Source: an uncultured Campylobacter sp. (GTDB lineage Bacteria; Campylobacterota; Campylobacteria; Campylobacterales; Campylobacteraceae). From it: DNA of 6,674 nt. A program made the position numbers and the translations under genes. Under the pieces are notes generated by a model that worked only from the letters and a program-made list of their open reading frames with translations, was not told the origin of the DNA and made no database searches. The stretch's first letter is position 1; the number at the start of each line of letters is the position of its first letter. The stretch spans positions 1 to 6,674 of the forward strand of contig CALBNA010000281.1 of assembly GCA_937896205.1 (NCBI GenBank), read 5' to 3'. Positions 1 through 4,432 of this stretch are shown here, one piece after another.

Positions 1-177
1 CCTGCCGCTATCAGGCTCTAGCGCGCCCGCGATTAGCTTCATCAGCGTACTTTTGCCGCTGCCGTTTTTGCCGATGATAGCGATACGCTCGCGCTCGTTT
101 ACGCTGAGGCTGATTTTGTTTAAAATTTCATTCGGACCGAATTTTTTACTAACGTCGATAAGGTCGATTAGAGCCAC
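1..177 (-). CDS. ABC transporter-type ATPase, probably ABC-F family (N-terminal part, truncated by window edge)
   Basis: Fifty-nine codons are visible, reading leftward from a GTG start and leaving the window still open. The protein has a Walker A motif GKNGSGKST at residues 36-44, preceded by a beta-strand pair and an aromatic A-loop candidate, Phe13. The phrase NERERIAIIGKNGSGKSTL just before and through Walker A resembles ABC-F proteins (Uup/EttA type), which are soluble, carry two fused ATPase domains and act on ribosomes rather than as transporters. The signature motif, Walker B and the second domain are outside the window, so an ordinary transporter ATPase is not excluded. GTG is the only reasonable start: an in-frame stop lies 9 nt upstream and the next ATG is inside the P-loop helix. 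The gene sits directly behind the NSS transporter gene and is probably co-transcribed with it. The ATPase call is firm; the ABC-F assignment is inference. Confidence 0.85.
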   Translation of the reverse strand, partial: MALIDLIDVSKKFGPNEILNKISLSVNERERIAIIGKNGSGKSTLMKLIAGALEPDSGR

Positions 178-182
178 GCGCG

Positions 183-188
183 CCCTTT
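183..188 (-). promoter_or_regulatory. Ribosome binding site of the ABC ATPase, overlapping the NSS stop codon
   Basis: On the minus strand the sequence reads AAAGGG, five bases before the GTG start. Its first two bases belong to the TAA stop codon of the preceding transporter gene. A terminating ribosome would cover this site, so translational coupling of the two genes is plausible. It also supports the GTG start. Confidence 0.7.
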
Positions 189-1500
189 AAAACGAGATAT
201 GCATGCTAAGCGCGATGATACAAAGCGTAAGAGCCATCGGTACGTAGATATATCTGCCCGTAAAATACCAAAACGCGCCTTGCTTTTTTGCCGCGCCCGT
301 GTTGATCTCGTCCATGATCTCTTCTTTTTTGATGACCCAAAACCACGACACCGCGCCGATCACCGCGCCGATAGGGATGATATAGATTGACACAAAGTCC
401 ATCCACGGCCCCCAGCTAGTTATGGCTTCCATATTTACGCCGATACCAAAGCATATTATGCAAAGCGCGATCAGCACGACGCCGCGCTTTAGCTTAGGAA
501 ATTTGTGCATTATCGACTCGGCGACTGCTTCGAACATATTTTGCAGCGAGGTCACGCCGCCGAAAATCACCGCCGTAAATAAAATAATCGCGAAAATTTG
601 ACCGCCCGGCATGTCTTGTAAAATTTTAGGCAGCGTTACGAAAAGTAACCCTGGTCCCGCCGCAGGATCCATACCATAAGCAAATACCGCAGGCAGCATA
701 ACTAGCGCCGCCGTCATCGCAGCGATCGTGTCAAAGATCGCCGTCTTTTGCGCGCTATCGACGACGTCTTCGTCCTTTGATAGATACGCGCCGTAGACGA
801 TCATGCCAGAGCCCGTGATAGATAGCGAGAAAAAGGCCTGCCCCATCGCCGCTACCCACACCATCGGATCAGCTAGCTTGCCCCAGTCGCTGTGAAAGAC
901 GAATTTATACCCGACAAAAGCCCCGTCTAGAAACGCCACTCTGATAGCCAGGATAAAAAATAGCACGAAAAAAAGCGGCATCATGATTTTATTTGTCTTT
1001 TCGATACTGTGCGCGCCGAAAAATAGCGTAAATAGCGTGCCTGCAACGACGATAAAGTGAAACGGCACGACCGAGTAGGACGAAAGCGCAAAGGACTCAA
1101 ACCAAGTGTTCGTATCCACGGTCATCAGCGAGCCCGTGATCGCCTGAAATAGAGCCTTTAAAACATACGCGATGATGACAGCGTAGCCGATAGCGATACA
1201 CATCGAGCCCGCTAGCGGTATCCAACCTAAAATTTTACCGAAAGTTCCCCAGTTTCGGCTCTTCCACGCGTATTCGTATGAGCCTAGCGTGCCGGTTTTG
1301 GCGCGTCTGCCGATAGCGTACTCGGCAGATAGCCCCACGTAGGAAAATATCGCGATAAAAAACAGATAAACGAGCAAAAACGCGCCGCCGCCGTTCGTAC
1401 CGACCTTATAAGGAAACCCCCAGACGTTGGCCATACCGATAGCCGAGCCCACGCAAGCGATGATAAACGCCCAGCGTGACGTAAAATTTGTTTTGTGCAT
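187..1500 (-). CDS. Sodium-dependent transporter of the NSS (SLC6/LeuT-like) family
   Basis: This is a 437-residue inner-membrane symporter, numbered here from the ATG at 1500. NSS proteins use the sodium gradient to import amino acids or related compounds; the substrate cannot be read from this sequence. The family TM1 signature is clear at residues 18-41 (GSAIGMAN, then FPY, then NGGGAF). Residues aligning with LeuT sodium ligands are present: Asn25 (N27), Ser225 (T254), Thr317 and Ser318 (T354, S355). The TM6 unwound segment is FFSLSITGSG, where LeuT has FFTLSLGFGA. LeuT Arg30 of the extracellular gate is Gly28 here, while its partner Asp404 is kept as Asp368 in the motif WMDF. Length and a short C-terminal tail suit the bacterial 11-12 TM subgroup. 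A longer reading from a TTG at 1530 is rejected: that TTG touches the -10 box and lacks a ribosome binding site. The ATG has only a weak upstream ACGGA. Family assignment is secure. Confidence 0.93.
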   Translation of the reverse strand: MHKTNFTSRWAFIIACVGSAIGMANVWGFPYKVGTNGGGAFLLVYLFFIAIFSYVGLSAEYAIGRRAKTGTLGSYEYAWKSRNWGTFGKILGWIPLAGSMCIAIGYAVIIAYVLKALFQAITGSLMTVDTNTWFESFALSSYSVVPFHFIVVAGTLFTLFFGAHSIEKTNKIMMPLFFVLFFILAIRVAFLDGAFVGYKFVFHSDWGKLADPMVWVAAMGQAFFSLSITGSGMIVYGAYLSKDEDVVDSAQKTAIFDTIAAMTAALVMLPAVFAYGMDPAAGPGLLFVTLPKILQDMPGGQIFAIILFTAVIFGGVTSLQNMFEAVAESIMHKFPKLKRGVVLIALCIICFGIGVNMEAITSWGPWMDFVSIYIIPIGAVIGAVSWFWVIKKEEIMDEINTGAAKKQGAFWYFTGRYIYVPMALTLCIIALSMHISF

Positions 1501-1529
1501 TTGATATCCGTTTAGATTAAATTTTTTCA

Positions 1530-1535
1530 ATTATA
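1530..1535 (-). promoter_or_regulatory. -10 box of the NSS transporter promoter (TATAAT)
   Basis: The minus strand reads AAGTATAATTG, a perfect -10 hexamer. It is preceded by an AT-rich, T-tracted stretch (1545-1560) instead of a TTGACA-like -35, as is usual for Campylobacter sigma-70 promoters. Transcription would start near 1523, giving a leader of about 23 nt before the ATG at 1500. This placement excludes the upstream TTG as a start codon. Confidence 0.7.
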
Positions 1536-1562
1536 CTTGATTAAGCTAATAAAAAGATTATG

Positions 1563-1576
1563 CCCTGCTCGCAGGG
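1563..1576. promoter_or_regulatory. Hyphenated palindrome between divergent promoters, possible operator
   Basis: CCCTGC and GCAGGG form a perfect 6-bp inverted repeat separated by TC. The centre lies roughly 46 bp upstream of the predicted NSS transcription start and roughly 64 bp upstream of the predicted MATE start. Position and symmetry suit a dimeric regulator site. A transcript hairpin is unlikely because both promoters fire away from it. The GC-rich run that follows (1580-1594) is unusual for a Campylobacter spacer. The regulator is unknown. Confidence 0.35.
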
Positions 1577-1621
1577 AAAACGCGCCGCGCCGCCTTAAAA
1601 CGCTTTAAATTTATATTTGGG

Positions 1622-1627
1622 TATAAT
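1622..1627 (+). promoter_or_regulatory. -10 box of the MATE/hydrolase operon promoter (TATAAT)
   Basis: The sequence TTTGGGTATAATCGC contains a perfect -10 hexamer behind a T/A-rich stretch (1605-1618) and no standard -35. The expected transcription start is near 1634, leaving a leader of about 32 nt. A ribosome binding site AAGAG at 1656-1660 lies five bases before the ATG at 1666. Confidence 0.7.
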
Positions 1628-1665
1628 CGCGCGTTATCTAAAATCCACGTTACAAAAGAGAAATT

Positions 1666-2985
1666 ATGAATTTATCGCTCAAAAAGCTCACTATCCCGAT
1701 ATTTTTAGATATGTTTTTGCACTTCGTGACGCTCATCATAAACACATATATGGTGACTAAGGTCAGCGTCCATCTAGTCGGCGCCATGGGTGCTGGCAAC
1801 CAGATAATGGATCTTTTTATGACCATTTTTAGCTTCCTTAGCGTGGGCTGCTCAGTCGTGGTCGCTCAGGCTCTAGGCGCGCGAAATCACAACCTAGCCA
1901 AACGCGTCATACACGCTAGCATCACGTTTAACACGATCATCGGCCTTGGCAGCGCGGTTTTTATTTACTTTTTCGGTTTTGAGATTTTAGAGCTTTTAAA
2001 CGTCCCCGAGCAGCTTCGTGCCCAGAGTTTTGGTTACTTGCATATGCTCGGTATCGCGCTAGCCTTTGACGGTATCGGCATGGTGCTTGCAGCCGTGCTT
2101 CGCGTTTACAACTTCGCCACCGCCGTCATGCTAGTTTCGCTGCTCATGAACGTCATCACCCTTTGCGGTAACGCCATCGCACTTTTTGGCTGGCTGGGAC
2201 TACCAAACTACGGCCTCTACGGCGTCGCGGTTTCGACCGTTGTCGGACGACTAGTGGGCGTTATCGTGCTATTTTTGATACTGACACGCTACGCGAAAGT
2301 TAATATTTTCTTTAAACGCCTATTTAGCCTGCCGTTTGCCATTTTGCGTAAAATTTTATCCGTCGGACTTCCGAGCGCGGGCGAAAATTTACTCTGGATG
2401 GCGCAGTATATGGTGGCTTTTGGCTTTGTAGCGAGCATGGGCGAGGCCAGCTTAAACGTGCAGACCATCTACTTTCAGATCACGCTTCTTATCCTTCTTT
2501 GCGGAGCCAGTATCAGCGTGGCAAACGAAGTCATCGTCGGCCACCTAGTCGGCGCGATGAGATTTGACGAGGCCTACTCGCGCACTTTCCGCGCGCTTCG
2601 CATCGGCTTTATCGCGACTCTCGCGGTCGTTTTGGCGGCGTATTTTTGCAAATTTGAGATCATGGGGCGGTTAAATTTGACCGAGGAGCTAAAGGTCGTC
2701 ATGCTACCGCTTTTTACGCTTTCTATCGTGCTTGAGACGGGACGAACGTTTAACATCGTAATCGTAAATGCTCTGCGCGCGAGCGGAGATGCTAAATTTC
2801 CACTGATGACGGGCGCCGTGTTTATGTGGGGCGTGAGCTTGCCGCTAGGATACTATCTAGGCATCGTGCAGGGCATGGGGATCATCGGCGTTTGGATCGG
2901 ATTTACCGCCGACGAGTGGCTGCGCGGGCTCGTAAATACCTGGCGCTGGAGAAGCAGAAAATGGCAATCAAAACGCCTCGTGTAA
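1666..2985 (+). CDS. MATE family efflux transporter
   Basis: This 439-residue polytopic inner-membrane protein has the usual MATE length and two-lobe organisation. The N-terminal lobe starts with KKLTIPIFLDMF, then NTYMV (26-30), an invariant-type GNQ (44-46) and VAQALGA (66-72). The C-terminal lobe starts with GLPSAGENLLW (234-244) and carries NALRASGDAKFP (368-379), the counterpart of a conserved second-lobe motif. MATE pumps export cationic drugs, dyes or metabolites in exchange for sodium or protons; the substrate here is unknown. NorM-type proteins have an essential Asp in TM1 (V. cholerae NorM D36, in a VDT context); the aligned position here is Asn26. The Glu240 near the second-lobe start is offset from NorM E255. 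Acid residues on other helices may serve instead, for example Asp15, one turn and more before Asn26. The gene is first in an operon with the hydrolase, whose start it overlaps by 25 bp. Family call is secure, coupling ion is not. Confidence 0.92.
   Translation: MNLSLKKLTIPIFLDMFLHFVTLIINTYMVTKVSVHLVGAMGAGNQIMDLFMTIFSFLSVGCSVVVAQALGARNHNLAKRVIHASITFNTIIGLGSAVFIYFFGFEILELLNVPEQLRAQSFGYLHMLGIALAFDGIGMVLAAVLRVYNFATAVMLVSLLMNVITLCGNAIALFGWLGLPNYGLYGVAVSTVVGRLVGVIVLFLILTRYAKVNIFFKRLFSLPFAILRKILSVGLPSAGENLLWMAQYMVAFGFVASMGEASLNVQTIYFQITLLILLCGASISVANEVIVGHLVGAMRFDEAYSRTFRALRIGFIATLAVVLAAYFCKFEIMGRLNLTEELKVVMLPLFTLSIVLETGRTFNIVIVNALRASGDAKFPLMTGAVFMWGVSLPLGYYLGIVQGMGIIGVWIGFTADEWLRGLVNTWRWRSRKWQSKRLV
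2948..2953 (+). promoter_or_regulatory. Ribosome binding site fixing the start of the YgjP-like hydrolase
   Basis: GGAGAA lies seven bases before the ATG at 2961, inside the last codons of the MATE gene. It decides between this start and a longer in-frame reading from 2826. The longer reading would add 45 Arg-rich residues that are just the MATE coding sequence in another frame. Confidence 0.7.
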
Positions 2986-3782
2986 AAACCGTTTGCGTAA
3001 AATGCGGCGAATTTGACGTCGCGCTAAATTTTAAAAAAGGCGTAAAAACAACCCGCCTAAAGGTCGCCAAATCAGGCGAAATCTCGGTCTCGCTGCCCTT
3101 TTACGCCGCGCAAAAATATGCGCTAGAGTTTGTGCAAAAAAACTACGACTGGCTAAAATCGGCTCACGAAAAGACGCTATCAAATTTACCGCGCGAGGAC
3201 GAGTTTAGACTACTGGGCGAGGTTTATCGCATCAAATTTGAGCCGAATTTAAAGGGCGTAAATTTAAGACGCTTTGCAGGCGATTCGGAGATTTTTAGCG
3301 ATTTAAATTTAAGCTCGGACGGGCTAGACCCGCACCTTTACGGCGCTAAATTTGAGGGCAAATTTGATGCTAGCGAATTTAACCATCACCTTGATGAGCT
3401 TAAATTTAAAAGCTCGGACGAATACAAATTTGACGGAGAAATTTACGCTCCAAATTTGGCGGCACTAGAAAACTACAAAAAAACCTTTGCAAGGCGTGTT
3501 TACGAGCATTTTATAGCCAAATTCGCTCCTACCGTAAACCGCAAGATAAACCGCATCGTCGTTCGCAAAATGACTACTCGCTGGGGTAGCTGCAACTCGC
3601 GCAAAGGCTATATAAATTTAAGCCTAAATTTGATCGAAAAAGCCCCCGAACTAGTCGAATACGTCGTGCTTCACGAGCTAACCCACCTCATCTACCCCCA
3701 CCATCAAAAAAGCTTTTATGGCTTCATCACAGGGCTTATGCCTGATTTCAAAACGCGAGAACAACAGCTAAACAAAAAATAA
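2961..3782 (+). CDS. YgjP/DUF45-type (WLM/SprT-like) zinc metal-dependent hydrolase
   Basis: This is a predicted cytoplasmic protein of 273 residues with no signal peptide or membrane segment. The C-terminal catalytic core is typical of the YgjP group: TTRWGSC at 205-211, then GYINLSLNL, then VVLHELTHLIYPHHQKSF. The HExxH zinc motif is His238, Glu239 and His242, and His248 fits the third metal ligand by alignment with the family pattern HELxHxxxxxHxxxF. The N-terminal part (about 1-90) resembles the beta-rich region of the family (ISVSLPFYAAQKYALEFVQKN). Between about 112 and 165 there is a charged stretch rich in FD, KF and FK that looks like an insertion and makes the protein longer than most relatives I know. 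It is encoded largely with AAATTT words. The gene overlaps the MATE gene by 25 bp, so coupled translation is likely. The physiological substrate of this family is poorly defined; peptidase activity is inferred from the zinc site only. Confidence 0.88.
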   Translation: MAIKTPRVKTVCVKCGEFDVALNFKKGVKTTRLKVAKSGEISVSLPFYAAQKYALEFVQKNYDWLKSAHEKTLSNLPREDEFRLLGEVYRIKFEPNLKGVNLRRFAGDSEIFSDLNLSSDGLDPHLYGAKFEGKFDASEFNHHLDELKFKSSDEYKFDGEIYAPNLAALENYKKTFARRVYEHFIAKFAPTVNRKINRIVVRKMTTRWGSCNSRKGYINLSLNLIEKAPELVEYVVLHELTHLIYPHHQKSFYGFITGLMPDFKTREQQLNKK

Positions 3783-3791
3783 TTTTAAATA

Positions 3792-3822
3792 TGCTAAAAT
3801 AGAATATTTTTAATTTAAAGGG
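3792..3822 (+). promoter_or_regulatory. Promoter and ribosome binding site of the Sel1-repeat gene
   Basis: The 45-bp gap after the hydrolase contains TGCTAAAAT, an extended -10 (TG at 3792-3793, TAAAAT at 3795-3800), behind an A/T-rich run. A strong AAAGGG at 3817-3822 lies five bases before the ATG at 3828. The gene can therefore be expressed alone. No terminator separates it from the upstream operon, so read-through is also possible. Confidence 0.55.
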
Positions 3823-3827
3823 AGATA

Positions 3828-4310
3828 ATGAAAAAACTTCTAATGCTAGTTGCCGCGGTTTTTGCTCTGGGCGGCGATTTTGAGGACGGCGTAAAGGCCT
3901 ACGAGAGCTCTAAATTTGTAACGGCTCGCGAGAAATTTGCAGCTGCCTGCGACGCGAACAACGGCCTAGCCTGCGCAAAACTAGGCGCGCTTTATCAGCT
4001 GGGCAAGGATATCCTGCCTGACACCAAAAAAGCGCTTGAGCTATACGAAAAAGGCTGCGAACTAGGCTCAAAAGAGGCTTGCTCGGGTGCCGGCGGCATC
4101 TATGTATCAAGCGACAAAGAAAAGGCACGCGCGCTACTAAATAAAGGCTGCGAGCTTGGCGACGGCTTTTCATGCGCGACTGCGGGATCGTATCTGCTAG
4201 AGGAGAAAAAATTTAAAGAGGCATATGCACTTTTTGAAAAAGCGTGCAAGATAGGCGATAGCCTCGGATGCCAATTTGCAAGCGATCTAAAACGCTCAAA
4301 AAGACTTTGA
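3828..4310 (+). CDS. Secreted Sel1-like repeat protein with paired cysteines (Hcp-like)
   Basis: This is a 160-residue protein with a Sec-type N-terminus: MKK, a hydrophobic core through Leu14, and a possible cleavage after Gly15 (A-L-G). It lacks a lipobox cysteine, so a soluble periplasmic or secreted form is expected. The mature part consists of Sel1-like helical repeats. Eight cysteines form four pairs, each separated by exactly seven residues: 41/49, 77/85, 108/116 and 140/148. This is the hallmark of Helicobacter/Campylobacter cysteine-rich Sel1 proteins, in which each pair bridges the two helices of a repeat. Steps between pairs are 36, 31 and 32 residues, so the later repeats lack four or five residues of the inter-helix turn. 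Such proteins are generally protein-binding scaffolds and some Helicobacter members bind beta-lactams; no enzymatic residues can be assigned. It has its own promoter and is closed by the stem-loop just downstream. The exact function is unknown. Confidence 0.87.
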   Translation: MKKLLMLVAAVFALGGDFEDGVKAYESSKFVTAREKFAAACDANNGLACAKLGALYQLGKDILPDTKKALELYEKGCELGSKEACSGAGGIYVSSDKEKARALLNKGCELGDGFSCATAGSYLLEEKKFKEAYALFEKACKIGDSLGCQFASDLKRSKRL

Positions 4311-4320
4311 TTTTGCTTAC

Positions 4321-4363
4321 TTGGGTTAAATTTGACGGTTAAATTTAACCCAAATTTATCTTT
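4321..4363 (+). terminator. Intrinsic terminator between convergent genes
   Basis: A perfect 13-bp inverted repeat (TTGGGTTAAATTT at 4321-4333, its complement at 4341-4353) encloses a 7-nt loop. It is followed on the plus strand by the T-rich stretch 4355-4366. It begins 10 bp after the Sel1 gene stop. The U-tract is interrupted, and the minus-strand side has none, so it mainly serves plus-strand transcripts. It could still slow minus-strand read-through from the TRAP gene. Both stem arms contain AAATTT. Confidence 0.75.
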
Positions 4364-4432
4364 CTTATATCCACTAAATTTATAAAAACAAAGCTAGGCT
4401 AAATTTAAACGCAGACCCAGAAAGCGCAGGCT

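Noticed and set aside
2826..2960. Upstream in-frame extension of the YgjP-like gene starting at 2826
   Set aside because: The extra 45 residues are Arg-rich and lie wholly inside the MATE reading frame; a good ribosome binding site (2948-2953) serves the ATG at 2961 instead.
3180..3480. Spaced AAATTT copies considered as a tandem repeat or CRISPR-like array
   Set aside because: Spacing is irregular, the shared unit is only 6-8 bp, and the stretch is coding in an intact gene.
3910..4173. 87-residue open frame on the minus strand
   Set aside because: It is Arg- and Cys-rich and mirrors the Sel1-repeat gene, whose repeat pattern and signal peptide show which strand codes.
4381..4432. Possible separate terminator for the minus-strand TRAP gene
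   Set aside because: There is a T-run on the minus strand (1 A interruption) but only a 3-bp AGC/GCT stem before it, too weak to call.
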